Below are positions 17,676 to 27,532 of a DNA stretch of 64,000 nucleotides, one piece after another (within the stretch, counting starts at the first letter, position 1; every line of letters starts with the position of its first letter). This DNA comes from Roseimaritima multifibrata. Lineage in GTDB: Bacteria > Planctomycetota > Planctomycetia > Pirellulales > Pirellulaceae. A program made the position numbers and the translations under genes. The notes beneath the pieces are model-generated. The model worked only from the letters and a program-made list of their open reading frames with translations. It did no database searches and was not told the DNA's origin. Location: positions 1,054,001-1,118,000 of the forward strand of contig NZ_CP036262.1 of the NCBI RefSeq assembly GCF_007741495.1. Reading direction: 5' to 3'.

Positions 17676-18584
17676 TTAGCCAAGCTTCAGCGAACCGACG
17701 ATGTCGGAAACTTGTGTTGCCTGCAGCGATTGCAAGGCGCCCGGCAGTTCGTCGATCAAGCGAGTCGAAAGCGTGGGGTCGTAATAGTTTGCGGTGCCGA
17801 TTTGGACGGCGGATGCTCCGGCGATAAGGAACTCCATCACGTCATCGATATTACCGATTCCGCCGATCCCAATAATCGGGACGTCGCATGCTTGTCGGAC
17901 TTGATGAACACAGCGAAGGGCGACCGGTTTGATCGCGGGCCCACTCAATCCCCCCATGACGTTGCCCAGCAGAGGGCGTTGTTTTTTCCAGTCGATCGCC
18001 ATTCCTAGGAGGGTATTGATCAGGCAGACCGCGTCGGCGCCGTTTTCTGCGGCAGCTTGAGCGATGGAAACGATGCGGGTTACGTTGGGGGTTAGTTTTG
18101 CCAAAACCGGAACCGGGCAAGCGTTCACTGCGGCCCCGACCAATTTTCCGCAGGCTTCAGCGTCGGTCCCAAAATCGACTCCGCCCGAGACGTTGGGACA
18201 GGACAGATTCAGCTCGATCGCCGCGACTCCCGGCTGGCTGCCCACTTGTTCCGCTAAGCGGACGTATTCTTCGGCGGAACGGCCGGCGACGCTCACGACA
18301 ATAGGAGCGCCAACCCCAGCTAGGTAGGGAAGATGCTGAGTAAGAAAGACGTCGACGCCGTCATTATCTAGGCCGATCGAATTCAGCAGCCCCGCGGAAA
18401 CTTCGACGGTTCGCCAAGGAGCGTTACCGATTCGCGGTTCGGCGGTGATCGTTTTGGGCAGAATGCCCCCAAGTCTTGAACAGTCAACAATCTGTTGCAT
18501 TTCGCGAGCATAGCCAAACGTCCCCGACGCGACCATGATCGGATTGGGCAAATTCAGGCGGTTCAGACGAACGGACAAGTCCAT
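17676..18584 (-). CDS. pyrD: Dihydroorotate dehydrogenase, class 1B catalytic subunit
   Basis: 302 aa FMN-binding TIM barrel. Recognised motifs: NPIMVASGTFGYA near the N-terminus, NSIGLDNDGVD, ELNLSCPNVSGG (the Ser-Cys catalytic region of class 1 enzymes), LAKLTPNV, GGLSGPAIKP, and the phosphate-binding pair IIGIGGIG and AGASAVQIGTANY. The catalytic Cys rather than Ser in the loop and the presence of pyrK at 1308-2189 support class 1B, which uses NAD+. It oxidises dihydroorotate to orotate in pyrimidine synthesis. No other pyrimidine gene is adjacent. Confidence 0.93.
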   Translation of the reverse strand: MDLSVRLNRLNLPNPIMVASGTFGYAREMQQIVDCSRLGGILPKTITAEPRIGNAPWRTVEVSAGLLNSIGLDNDGVDVFLTQHLPYLAGVGAPIVVSVAGRSAEEYVRLAEQVGSQPGVAAIELNLSCPNVSGGVDFGTDAEACGKLVGAAVNACPVPVLAKLTPNVTRIVSIAQAAAENGADAVCLINTLLGMAIDWKKQRPLLGNVMGGLSGPAIKPVALRCVHQVRQACDVPIIGIGGIGNIDDVMEFLIAGASAVQIGTANYYDPTLSTRLIDELPGALQSLQATQVSDIVGSLKLG

Positions 18585-18815
18585 TGGGGGATTCCAGATA
18601 CGCAGTGACGTCGGTAGCCCGATTTAAACGTTGGTAGGGATCTACCGCATTGCTGGCGGTTTCGCACTGCTGGCGGTTCGGGCCAACGCAGTCTAAAGAG
18701 GGTAGAAGAGGGGGACAAGGAGGAGTTTGGTATGGACATTCGGCTGCCGGGCACTTTAGTCTTCAGCTTTTGGTCATGTTGATGCGTTCGAATAACCCAG
18801 TGCGAGTTTGCGACG

Positions 18816-19724
18816 ATGATAGTAAGCCACATCTTGGGCGGCCTGGGAAACCAGATGTTTCAGTACGCCTATGGACGCTGGCTGGCGGACCGCTGGGATG
18901 TTCCGCACTATTTGGATTTGCGTGAATTTGCCGGGTATGGGCTGCACGCTTACCAGTTGGACTATTTTCCGCATCGCGCGGTCGCGTTGCCGCCCGAATT
19001 GGAATCGCGTTGCCCGCAGCATTTGCATGGGGCGAGGGTTCGGATTGCGGCAAAGCTGCCCGACTGGATGCGGAGAGGGCTCTGTCCCGTCCGCGAACGC
19101 CCCTTTGGTTTTCGCCCAGCCTATTTGAAAGCTCGCCCGAACAGTTATTTGTGGGGATATTGGCAGAGTGAATCGTTTTTTCCGGGCCATCGGGAAACGA
19201 TTTTGCAGGATTTTGCATTCCCTGAATCGACTTTAAGCCCTCGGACTCGGGAAGTTGCTCAGGCGATCGAGAAACAGCCCAGCGTCTTTTTGCATGTGCG
19301 TCGCGGTGACTACGTAACCGATCCGCAGACCAAAGCGATCTACCTTTCAATGGGACGCGATTATTACCGCGCCGCTTTAGACGATTTGTTGCAGCGCCAA
19401 CCCAATTTGCATGCCTATCTGTTTACCAATGACCCCGAGTGGTGCCGGAAGGAGTTTGATGTAGGGATTCCGTTGCACATTGTGGATCACAACAACGCGG
19501 CGACCTGTCAGGAAGACCTGTATTTGATGTCACGATGTCAGTATGGAGTGACTGCCAATAGTAGCTTTAGCTGGTGGGGCGCCTACTTGATGACCAACCC
19601 GCAACGGCGAGTTTATGCACCGGCCGCTTGGACGGCGACAGGACGGGATGATTCCCACCTGCCGGTCGCCGACTGGCAGGTCTTGCCGGTCGAGGGGAAT
19701 GCCCCTGCTGCGGTTGCTGGATAG
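18816..19724 (+). CDS. Alpha-1,2-fucosyltransferase-like, GT family 11
   Basis: 302 aa. GT11 hallmarks are clear: N-terminal ILGGLGNQMFQYAYGRWLA, the donor-binding HVRRGDYV near residue 163, YLFTNDPEWCRKEF, and the C-terminal NSSFSWWGAYL. The family moves fucose from GDP-fucose to a galactose acceptor with inversion; the acceptor here is unknown. No signal peptide or membrane span is seen, so it acts in the cytosol on lipid-linked or nucleotide-linked glycan precursors. It stands alone: the next gene, mutL, starts 24 nt after its stop, and no GDP-fucose synthesis gene lies nearby. Confidence 0.9.
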   Translation: MIVSHILGGLGNQMFQYAYGRWLADRWDVPHYLDLREFAGYGLHAYQLDYFPHRAVALPPELESRCPQHLHGARVRIAAKLPDWMRRGLCPVRERPFGFRPAYLKARPNSYLWGYWQSESFFPGHRETILQDFAFPESTLSPRTREVAQAIEKQPSVFLHVRRGDYVTDPQTKAIYLSMGRDYYRAALDDLLQRQPNLHAYLFTNDPEWCRKEFDVGIPLHIVDHNNAATCQEDLYLMSRCQYGVTANSSFSWWGAYLMTNPQRRVYAPAAWTATGRDDSHLPVADWQVLPVEGNAPAAVAG

Positions 19725-19748
19725 GGAGTAAGGCGTAAACTAAACAGG

Positions 19749-21809
19749 ATGCCAATCATCCGCCAATTGCCGCCAAATCTTGTCAATCAAATCGCCGCTG
19801 GTGAAGTGATTGAGCGGCCCGCTTCTGTTGTTAAAGAATTGCTTGAAAACAGTGTCGATGCGGGGGCCCAGCGGATCGAATTGCTGATCGAAAAAGGGGG
19901 GACCGAGCGAATTCGCGTCAGCGACGATGGCTGCGGCATGTCCGCCGAACAGCTTCCCCTAGCGGTCACCAGCCATGCGACCAGCAAGTTGCCCGATGAT
20001 GAATCGCTGTTCCATGTCGGCACCTTAGGTTTTCGTGGGGAGGCGTTGGCCTCGATCGCTTCGGTTTCTCACATGACCATTCGCAGCCGGCCGGCCGATG
20101 CTGCCGAAGGCGCGGAACTTCGGATTCGCGGCGGAATCATCGATCCGGTGGCTCCCTGCGGTTGCCCGACCGGCACGGCGATTGAAATTCGCAATCTGTT
20201 TTTCAACACCCCGGTCCGTCGCAGGTTCTTGAAGACGCCACAGACCGAACGAGGCCATATCGTCGAAGCCTTCACGCGACTGGCGCTGGCGAACCCGCGA
20301 ATCCATATGGTTTTGACCAACGGCGAAAAGGTTGTCTATGACCTTCCGCCTACCGAGCGTTGGGCCGATCGGATCGAAGCCTTTTTCGGAGGCGAGGTTT
20401 CCGATTCGCTGATCTCGCTGGAAAGCGACGACGGGCAAATTAGGATCTCGGGTTATGCTTGCGACCCCGCGGTTAGCCGGGGGAATAATCGTATGCAGTA
20501 CCTGTTCCTGAATGGTCGGTTCATTCGCGATCGCTCGCTGCAGCATGCGTTGGGAGAATCGTATCGAGGACTATTGATGTCGGGACGTTTTCCGATTGCG
20601 TTCCTCCGCATGCAGATCCCCCCCGAAATGGTCGACGTCAATGTCCACCCTTGCAAGCTAGAAGTCCGGTTCACCGACGGGGGACGAATCTATAGCCGCG
20701 TCTTGCAAACGCTGCGTCATAAATTTCTATCGACCGACATGACGATGCGAGTCGGTCCAGGCGGTCCTGATTCTGCTGGTTCCGATTCGAACAGCCATCG
20801 ACAGGCTACTTCGACTGGAAATGCGTTGCCCGCAAGCGGTTCGCAGACCCCGTTATCGGGAAGTGGTTTGTCGCCGCTGATGCCGCAAAGCAGTGTGCTG
20901 GGGATGCCCGCCGATGTCGAAGCTTCGCAGCGGCAAAGCGTTATCGAATGGGCGCGGACCGGTGCCCCTTCCCTGCCCACCAGCCTTTCGGGCCCTGCAG
21001 CTTTTAAGCCCTTTGAGGGACAGGCCGTTCCCTGGCAACCAGCCGAAGAAGACGCCGCTGCGGTCGATAGGCAGCCGGTTGAATTCGCCTCCTCGACCAG
21101 CCCGCAAGAAGAGGTTCAAGGTTTGGGCGTAGGGAGCGACGGCACTCAATCAGATGCTGTCGCCGGAGTGGCGAACCAACGTGTCGATGCGCCTCATCCG
21201 CCACGGATCAGTCACCTCGGATTTCAAGTCCACAATCGGTACCTGATCACTCAGGATGAAAAAGGGATGGTGGTCGTTGATCAGCATGCGTTGCATGAAC
21301 GAATCTTGTATGAGCGAATCCGCGAAAAGGTTCTTGGGGAAGGGATTGAAACCCAGCGGTTGTTGGTGCCGGAACCTGTTTCTTTGACTCCTGCCGAGCA
21401 AACCGCTGCCCTGGATGCGAAAGAGGTCTTGGGGAAAGTCGGGATCGATATCGAACCGTTTGGCGGAGATACCGTTCTCGTGCAATCGTATCCCGCAATG
21501 CTCGCGACGCTTCGTCCCAGTGAGGTGTTACGGCAATCGCTGGAGTCCCTTATCGCGGCTGGCAAGGACCCTGAAATTCGAGATTTACTGGATCACTTGT
21601 TGCACACGATCGCTTGCAAAGCAGCGATTAAGGCAGGCGACCGACTGGCTCCAGAAGAGATTACCAGCCTGCTCGAACAACGTGATCACTACCAAGATAC
21701 GCACCACTGTCCTCACGGTCGTCCGACCGCGCTGTTCTTCAGTCGAGACGAACTGGACCGGATGTTCGGACGCTTGGGGCCACGTGGCCGAGCAAGATCC
21801 GATGGCTAA
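19749..21809 (+). CDS. mutL: DNA mismatch repair protein MutL (endonuclease type)
   Basis: 686 aa. The GHKL ATPase domain (1-330) carries NQIAAGEVIERPASVVKELL, DDGCGM, TSKLPDDESL, TLGFRGEALASIASVS and the NVHPCKLEVRF motif. A poorly conserved Ser/Pro/Gln linker spans about 340-480. The C-terminal dimerisation domain has DQHALHERILYE, matching the DQHA-x2-E-x4-E endonuclease motif that E. coli MutL lacks, plus CKAAIKAGD and CPHGRPT, the other metal-site motifs. So it probably nicks the daughter strand itself, as in MutH-less bacteria. No mutS is in the window. It is likely cotranscribed with the fucosyltransferase gene. Confidence 0.95.
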   Translation: MPIIRQLPPNLVNQIAAGEVIERPASVVKELLENSVDAGAQRIELLIEKGGTERIRVSDDGCGMSAEQLPLAVTSHATSKLPDDESLFHVGTLGFRGEALASIASVSHMTIRSRPADAAEGAELRIRGGIIDPVAPCGCPTGTAIEIRNLFFNTPVRRRFLKTPQTERGHIVEAFTRLALANPRIHMVLTNGEKVVYDLPPTERWADRIEAFFGGEVSDSLISLESDDGQIRISGYACDPAVSRGNNRMQYLFLNGRFIRDRSLQHALGESYRGLLMSGRFPIAFLRMQIPPEMVDVNVHPCKLEVRFTDGGRIYSRVLQTLRHKFLSTDMTMRVGPGGPDSAGSDSNSHRQATSTGNALPASGSQTPLSGSGLSPLMPQSSVLGMPADVEASQRQSVIEWARTGAPSLPTSLSGPAAFKPFEGQAVPWQPAEEDAAAVDRQPVEFASSTSPQEEVQGLGVGSDGTQSDAVAGVANQRVDAPHPPRISHLGFQVHNRYLITQDEKGMVVVDQHALHERILYERIREKVLGEGIETQRLLVPEPVSLTPAEQTAALDAKEVLGKVGIDIEPFGGDTVLVQSYPAMLATLRPSEVLRQSLESLIAAGKDPEIRDLLDHLLHTIACKAAIKAGDRLAPEEITSLLEQRDHYQDTHHCPHGRPTALFFSRDELDRMFGRLGPRGRARSDG

Positions 21810-22513
21810 GCACTGCAGTCTAAGCATTGGAGTCTAAGCGGATCGTGTATTCGCCTGCATGTTCAGTCGTTGCATGCGCAGTTTGCGCGTTGCATACGCT
21901 GAGGAGGCGTGCAATCTATAACCGGCGTAGTGGATGAGGCCGTTAAGGCTGCCGTTGTGAGCGAAAGTAGCTTTAAGGGAGCGTTCTTGCGCGGGGGATG
22001 TGAAATCGGTTGGTGGCGGTTTCCAAGTGGGGACCACCGTCTGGCTACGGCAGCCACGCAGTTACGCTTGCCAGAGCATGGGCAGACCGATAATACGTCA
22101 CCAATGATTTACCGCCGCAACAGACTATGGTCCTGACTCTGCCACTGGCGGGTGCTCCAAGGGGCCGGTTATGGGTTGCTGTTTCACGTCCGAAGCGTTT
22201 TTCGTCCGTTTCTCCGCTTTTAATTGCCTTTTCTGGGGGCTTTTTGAGACTTTTCAGGGGACGGATACGAGACTTTTAGGCATTCATTACGTCCATATCT
22301 GGTAAAGTTGGTGCATGATTCCGGCAAATGACCTGTCGGGTATCCGAAAAGTCACGCTGTTTCGGCGGCCTGTGGGGCGTTGTTTAACCTTAGCGTCGTT
22401 ATAGTGGTGGTAAGGGACGATGGCCGAATGAAAGGACTTTTCTTGACGCCAGGATCGTTTATATTAATCCTGTCCATTACCTAATCCCCTAATACTTTGA
22501 TCGGGACATTGAA
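21810..22513. other. Intergenic region upstream of glnII
   Basis: About 700 bp without a convincing gene. Just after the mutL stop is a short direct repeat (TCTAAGC units, 21805-21840). A family D repeat lies at 21961-22024. The last ~150 bp before 22514 must hold the glnII promoter; I could not assign -35/-10 or sigma-54 boxes with confidence. Confidence 0.5.
21961..22024 (+). repeat. Dispersed repeat, family D, copy 1
   Basis: Shares GCGAAAGTAGC, CGTTCTT, GTGAAAT and GTGGCGGTTT in the same order with 42451-42513, and the first half with 48715-48757. About 64 bp, intergenic, non-coding. Confidence 0.6.
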
Positions 22514-23539
22514 ATGACGAAGAGCAAGTTGGAGTACATTTGGTTGGACGGCTATCAGCCGACTCAAACCTTGCGGAGCAAAACAAAGGTTGTCGACGAC
22601 TTCAGCGGAAAAGTTGAAGACGCCGAGGTATGGTCCTTCGACGGATCGTCAACGCAGCAAGCCGCAGGTAGCTCCAGTGATTGCTTGCTGAAGCCTGTGT
22701 TCTGCTGTCCCGACCCAGGTCGATCGGGCGATTCTTTCCTGGTCATGTGTGAAGTATTGAATTCAGACGGCACCCCACACCGTACCAACGGTCGGGCGAC
22801 GATCCTGGATGATGATGACGATTTCTGGTTCGGTTTCGAACAGGAATACACGATCTGGAATCTTGACACCAACAAACCAATCGGCTTCCCGGTTGAAGGT
22901 TTCCCCGCTCCGCAGGGACCTTACTACTGTAGCGTTGGGTCTGGCAAAGCAATCGGTCGCGAAATCGTTGAAGAACATCTTCAGATGTGCCTCGACGCTG
23001 GCTTGAACGTTGAAGGTATCAACGCGGAAGTCATGATGGGCCAGTGGGAATTCCAGATCTTCGCCAAGAGCGCAAAGCGTGCAGGCGACGAAGTTTGGTT
23101 GGCGCGTTACTTGCTCGAACGAGTGGCTGAATCTCACGCCGTTTCGATCAACTGGCACTGCAAGCCTGTCCAAGGGGACTGGAATGGTAGTGGCATGCAC
23201 GCAAACTTCTCGAACGACCTGCTCCGCACCTGCGGTAGCCGCGAAGTTTACGAGCAAGTTTGTGTCGCCTTCGAACCACGTATCAAAGAACACATCGACG
23301 TTTACGGTGCAGACAACGATCAGCGTCTGACCGGACTTCACGAAACCCAGTCGATCGACAAGTTCAGCTACGGTGTTTCCGATCGCGGTGCTTCGATCCG
23401 GATTCCAATCGCAACCGTCGAAGGTGGCTGGAAGGGTTGGTTGGAAGACCGTCGTCCAGCTTCCAACGCAGATCCATACATGGTTGCTTCGGCAATCATC
23501 AACACGGTCCGCAGTGCTAAAGTCGGCGCAACGACCTAA
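22514..23539 (+). CDS. glnII: Glutamine synthetase, class II (eukaryotic type)
   Basis: 341 aa, against ~450-470 for the common bacterial GlnA. GSII-type motifs: LEYIWLDGYQPTQTLRSKT at the start, WSFDGSSTQQA, FGFEQEYT (metal glutamates), GINAEVMMGQWEFQI, NWHCKPVQGDWNGSGMHAN and RGASIRIP. It joins ammonia to glutamate using ATP. GSII lacks the adenylylation-site region of GSI, so control must be transcriptional or by feedback (family knowledge). The start is 13-14 nt from the end of a long upstream region, and a good intrinsic terminator follows at 23569, so it is a single-gene transcript. Confidence 0.95.
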   Translation: MTKSKLEYIWLDGYQPTQTLRSKTKVVDDFSGKVEDAEVWSFDGSSTQQAAGSSSDCLLKPVFCCPDPGRSGDSFLVMCEVLNSDGTPHRTNGRATILDDDDDFWFGFEQEYTIWNLDTNKPIGFPVEGFPAPQGPYYCSVGSGKAIGREIVEEHLQMCLDAGLNVEGINAEVMMGQWEFQIFAKSAKRAGDEVWLARYLLERVAESHAVSINWHCKPVQGDWNGSGMHANFSNDLLRTCGSREVYEQVCVAFEPRIKEHIDVYGADNDQRLTGLHETQSIDKFSYGVSDRGASIRIPIATVEGGWKGWLEDRRPASNADPYMVASAIINTVRSAKVGATT

Positions 23540-23568
23540 GCGAATCGTTTGAATTCGATATACGAAAT

Positions 23569-23600
23569 CCCGTCTGGTTTTTTCCAGGCGGGGTTTTTTT
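23569..23600 (+). terminator. Rho-independent terminator of glnII
   Basis: Stem CCCGTCTGG / CCAGGCGGG (one G-T wobble) with a T-rich loop, followed by seven T, 30 bp after the glnII stop. Confidence 0.9.
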
Positions 23601-23610
23601 GTGGAGACAC

Positions 23611-23704
23611 GGAGTGAAGGAGTGAAGGAGTGAAGGAGTGAAGGAGTGAAGGAGTGAAGGAGTGAAGGAGTGAAGGAGTGCGGGTGCGGGTGCGGGTGCG
23701 GGTG
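23611..23704 (+). repeat. Minisatellite: 8-bp unit then 6-bp unit
   Basis: About 8.7 copies of GGAGTGAA (23611-23680) run directly into four copies of CGGGTG (23681-23704). GAGACACGGAG stands at the left edge, as it does at the right edge of the 7-bp repeat near 30855. Such tracts are prone to slippage and copy-number change. The rest of the 23705-23905 gap shows nothing else. Confidence 0.9.
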
Positions 23705-23905
23705 CTAGCACTGTTTTGGTTGACTCGATTGCGGGTTTTTGCTTGTTTTGAACATTGATAGGGATCCGCTACGATGTTTGCGATGGCGGCTAGCGAAGCC
23801 TTTTTTTGGCTCCCTGTCTCGGATTCTGTGGGCAGCACGTTATAAAGAGGGGCAGCAACTAGCAGTCCCTTAAGTAGGCCCTGTTTGGCAACGGCACGAA
23901 TTGCA

Positions 23906-24895
23906 ATGACATTCTCACATCCATCTGAAATCATCCTCGCGTCGACAGATCCGGATTTACCTGCGGTGATCCCTCAGGGGTTGGAACGCTACAGTAATTT
24001 CAGGGAAATGGCTCGAGGTGGTAATGCGCTGCTGCGCAGCTGTATTGACACGGTTATTGGTCGAACGGTCGCTCTAAAAACATTGCTTCCGCAGCATCAA
24101 ATGGACTCCCGTGAACGGCGTCGGTTTCTCCGCGAAGCACGTGTGACCGCTCAACTTCAGCACCCCAATACGGTTCCGGTTTATGAAATCGGTGACGATC
24201 CACATGAGGGGCTGTTTTTCACCATGAAGCGGATCTCCGGTGAGAACTTTTTCGAAGCGCTTAAGCGAATTGCTCGGAATGATCCCGCCACGGTCGAAGA
24301 GTACACCGTGGCTAGGCGGTTGGAAGTGGTCATCAATGTCTGTCAGGCTTTGGCCTACGCTCACATGCGTGGGGTCATTCATCGCGATGTGAAGCCCGAG
24401 AATATCTGGGTGGGAAACTTTGGCGAAGTCATCTTGTTGGATTGGGGAGTCGCCAAGGTTTGGGGACATGCTGACGACAATCCCGCGATCGGCAATAGTT
24501 CGATTTCGCCTCCAATGGAAAGCGCTCGCGAACAGACGCAGTTCATGACGCTGACCCATGGTGGGTTGCGTCCTGGCACGCCGCTCTACATGTCGCCCGA
24601 ACAGGTTCAAGGCAATCGAACGATCGACGAAAGGACCGACATCTTTAGTGTCGGGGTCGTGTTGTACGAAATGCTGACGTTCTGCGAGCCATTCAAAGGG
24701 GCAACCGTTGACGAAACGTTTTCCAATATTCGCAACCTGGAACTGCCGCCTCCGAGTGAGCGGACGTCGCGAAAGGATGTTCCCAAAGCGATTGACCCGA
24801 TCGTCGCAAAAGCGCTCGCCAAGAATCCCAACGATCGCTACACGCGGATGCGAGATCTGCTGGAAGATCTACAGCACGTCGTTTCAGACCTATAG
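23906..24895 (+). CDS. Serine/threonine protein kinase (Hanks type), soluble
   Basis: 329 aa from ATG 23906; a TTG at 23885 would add seven residues. Kinase motifs: VALKTLL (lysine of subdomain II), RRRFLREARVTAQLQHPNTVPVYE (subdomain III Glu), VIHRDVKPENIWV (catalytic loop), LLDWGVAK (DWG in place of DFG), GTPLYMSPEQV and DIFSVGVVLYEMLT. The glycine-rich loop is degenerate (ARGGNALL instead of GxGxxG), which may change nucleotide binding. No membrane segment or sensor domain follows the kinase domain, unlike many planctomycete kinases, so it is a cytosolic kinase. About 30 residues of unknown role precede the domain. Confidence 0.92.
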   Translation: MTFSHPSEIILASTDPDLPAVIPQGLERYSNFREMARGGNALLRSCIDTVIGRTVALKTLLPQHQMDSRERRRFLREARVTAQLQHPNTVPVYEIGDDPHEGLFFTMKRISGENFFEALKRIARNDPATVEEYTVARRLEVVINVCQALAYAHMRGVIHRDVKPENIWVGNFGEVILLDWGVAKVWGHADDNPAIGNSSISPPMESAREQTQFMTLTHGGLRPGTPLYMSPEQVQGNRTIDERTDIFSVGVVLYEMLTFCEPFKGATVDETFSNIRNLELPPPSERTSRKDVPKAIDPIVAKALAKNPNDRYTRMRDLLEDLQHVVSDL

Positions 24896-25064
24896 GGATG
24901 GGCTGTTGGCAACGGTGTGCCGGTTTCGTCTTTGCTCTTCGTCTTGAAGGGCGTCCGTTCCGTGTGATTTAACCACGGAACGGCAGAGGGCTACGGAGTG
25001 CGTTCGCGAGTGTTCGCGTCTCTGATCAGCAGTCGCATCATGCTTCTCCGTCGGTATTTCGTTG

Positions 25065-27521
25065 CTACTGCGAAGGGGCGCCCCGTTGGGCCTGTTCTAG
25101 CAGTTGCTGGTACCGTTCGCGGACCGCTACGTCTTGGGGCGGTTGGGTTAGCAGGATGTAGCGACATAGCTTCATCGCTTCTTCCGAATCGTCTGTCCGG
25201 ATCTTGATTTGGATCGCTGCCTGTTTCGCTCGATGCCATGCGGAACTTCCTTGTGGCAGCCCGGCAGCGATTTGATTGTATAGATCTGCCGATTCGCGAA
25301 GCGCCGGTTGCTGATCGGATTCGCTCAGCCCTTTTGCGGCCGCAGTCATCTGTTTTAGGTTCCCCGGTTCCGACTGGATTAGGTCCTGGTAGATCTGTTT
25401 CCCTTTCTCCCAGTCGCCGCTCCAGATCAAGGCGCGGGCCATGTCGTTGCTGGCAATTCCATCGTCATTCGCTTTGGCCGGATCCTGCGAAGTCATCTGC
25501 TGTTGAAGCTGCAGGATGACTTTGCCCGTTTCCACGCGTCGAGCCGGTTCGGTGCCTCCATCCAAAAACAGACGCTGGATGGCATCCTGCAGCGTCGCGA
25601 TCTCTGCAGGGTCTGTGGATGTTGGATGCCAATCCTTAAAGGCAATCGCGTTTGGTGGGGATCGCCGAAAGGCAAACAGACGCGCAATCAAATCTGGCAG
25701 TGGGAAGCTTTGATCCGCTTGTTTTTCGATGACGGAACGCCCCGCGTATAACACCTCTAAAGTCATGCGACCAACTGCGGCGGCTTCCTGAGTCGGTTGC
25801 GGCTGTTTGTTCGTTCCGACGCTCAGGTGTTCAATGGCTTGTTTCAGAGTCGCGGGAGCATCTTCTGCGACGCGGACGGCCATCTGCCACAATCCGGTCG
25901 CCTGCTCTACTTCAGAAGGTGTGGCCGCTCGGTTTTTCGGGAATGCGACGTAAGCGGCTTCGGCATATTTGCGTTTGGCGACAAGGATTCGTACCAACCA
26001 GCTTGTAGCGGTGGAACCTGCGGATGTTTGAGGCCAGGTTTCCGAGGTTGTCCGCAGTAAAGCCTGCAGGGGTTCAAGGTCGGCACCCGGTTCCTGCTTC
26101 AGGGCTTCGGCCAGCAGCCACGACGCCTGAAGGTGTGTCGCTGGCGCCGATGCATGTTGTCGGAAGCGAAGCGACGTCGCGGCGAGGATTTGCACGGCGG
26201 CTTCGATTTCTTCCGCCTGTTTCAGGACCGCGGCTGCTTGGGTTGCATGCTTCAAAGCCTGTTCCGGTTCGCTGGCCGCAGCGGCCGCTTGAGTCAACCA
26301 TTCGCCTGCTTCCAGTAGGTCTCCGGCCTTCAGCCGCAAAGCCGCCTCGGCAACCATCAATCGAGTGTCTCCGCCACTGGGCTGTCCCCGCACGACCTGC
26401 AGTGCAGCCGCTTCTCCTTGTCGACGAACGTAGTCTCCGTTCCGTTGTCCGATCACTTCTAGCCAGTCGGCGATCTGCGATGTGATCTCGGATCGCTCGG
26501 TTTCGGGGATCGACTTCGCCGTCGCAAGTAGACTGTCCAGTCGAGCCAAGTCAAGGTCGGCCGATGGTGGAGCGAGTTGTGGTTGGTTGCCGTAGTATCG
26601 TTGCAGGATTTCGTTGGCGGCAGTGAGGTTTTCTTGTGCAAGGTAGACCTGCACTCGTAGGGCCAGTCGGTCAGGATCGGATTGGTTCGTCGAATTTCTC
26701 GCACGTTGGTCCGCATCGAGGATTTCCAAAGCCTCTTCAGGTCGACCGGTTTGAATCAGTGCTTTGATTCGCAATGCCTGTAGTTTGGAATGGGCATTGG
26801 TCCCTGTTGGGATTCGCGACATGACTTCGACAGCTTCCCGTTCGCTGGTTGTTAAAGAAGCGATCGCGTCTTCACTTCCACGAGGAAATAGTTGGCTTTG
26901 CAGCAGCCAAGCTTCCACGCGTTGTTGGCCAATCGTACTGCGGAGGTCTTGCAGGTCTTGGTTCTCCGTTTCGCCTGATGCATCGATCTGTTCGCGAATG
27001 TCTTCAAATTGTTTGAGGCATGCATTGGTCGCTTGTAGGCCTCGGTTCTGAATGTTTGTGTCGCCGGGGGAAATCGCCATGGCCACGGCCGCGTGGCGAG
27101 CCGTCGATAAATCGATCAAGCCGCTTTGTGTTTCCAGCCACAGTCGCCTTGGGTGTTGTGGGTAGGCTTTGAGCAATTGTTCGATGGGCTGACGTGCCGC
27201 CTGGGCAAGTTCGGGTTCCCAGCGACTTTGGCCAACCATGCGTGCGGTGCGAACCGTTGACAAGCGGATCGTCCAGCGGGCGGCAACATCGGAATCGAGG
27301 GCCGAATTTCGCAGGTGATCGATGCAAATCGCTTCCGCCGTTTGCAGCATGTTTGCATTCAGCAGGACGGAAATTAGATCCTGTTGCCAGTCCTCGGTGC
27401 GACGTTGGGGACTGGACGTGCCCGCTCCCAGGAGAGGATGGGGAGGGATTGCGTATTGCCAGCAGGCAAGCGTCCCTAGTAAGCACAAGAACCGAACGCG
27501 AAAAAGAGTAATTAGGTTCAT
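25065..27521 (-). CDS. Large secreted or periplasmic alpha-helical repeat protein, unknown function
   Basis: 818 aa from ATG 27521 (MNLITLFRVRFLCLLGTLACW), which begins a signal peptide; a further upstream start adds 42 basic residues without support and would overlap the DUF1559 gene. The body is rich in Ala/Leu/Gln/Glu with TPR-like helical stretches (TGRPEEALEILDADQRARNS, RVQVYLAQENLTAANEILQRYY, DWEKGKQIYQDLIQSEPGN). No catalytic motif is seen. The start lies 11 nt after the DUF1559 stop, so the two are cotranscribed. TPR-rich planctomycete proteins of this type are usually scaffolds (inference only). Confidence 0.72.
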   Translation of the reverse strand: MNLITLFRVRFLCLLGTLACWQYAIPPHPLLGAGTSSPQRRTEDWQQDLISVLLNANMLQTAEAICIDHLRNSALDSDVAARWTIRLSTVRTARMVGQSRWEPELAQAARQPIEQLLKAYPQHPRRLWLETQSGLIDLSTARHAAVAMAISPGDTNIQNRGLQATNACLKQFEDIREQIDASGETENQDLQDLRSTIGQQRVEAWLLQSQLFPRGSEDAIASLTTSEREAVEVMSRIPTGTNAHSKLQALRIKALIQTGRPEEALEILDADQRARNSTNQSDPDRLALRVQVYLAQENLTAANEILQRYYGNQPQLAPPSADLDLARLDSLLATAKSIPETERSEITSQIADWLEVIGQRNGDYVRRQGEAAALQVVRGQPSGGDTRLMVAEAALRLKAGDLLEAGEWLTQAAAAASEPEQALKHATQAAAVLKQAEEIEAAVQILAATSLRFRQHASAPATHLQASWLLAEALKQEPGADLEPLQALLRTTSETWPQTSAGSTATSWLVRILVAKRKYAEAAYVAFPKNRAATPSEVEQATGLWQMAVRVAEDAPATLKQAIEHLSVGTNKQPQPTQEAAAVGRMTLEVLYAGRSVIEKQADQSFPLPDLIARLFAFRRSPPNAIAFKDWHPTSTDPAEIATLQDAIQRLFLDGGTEPARRVETGKVILQLQQQMTSQDPAKANDDGIASNDMARALIWSGDWEKGKQIYQDLIQSEPGNLKQMTAAAKGLSESDQQPALRESADLYNQIAAGLPQGSSAWHRAKQAAIQIKIRTDDSEEAMKLCRYILLTQPPQDVAVRERYQQLLEQAQRGAPSQ

Positions 27522-27532
27522 GTTGCTAAAGA

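Noticed and set aside
22763-23341. 192-aa minus-strand frame opposite glnII
   Set aside because: It is a shadow of the strongly conserved glnII frame, with no motifs of its own.
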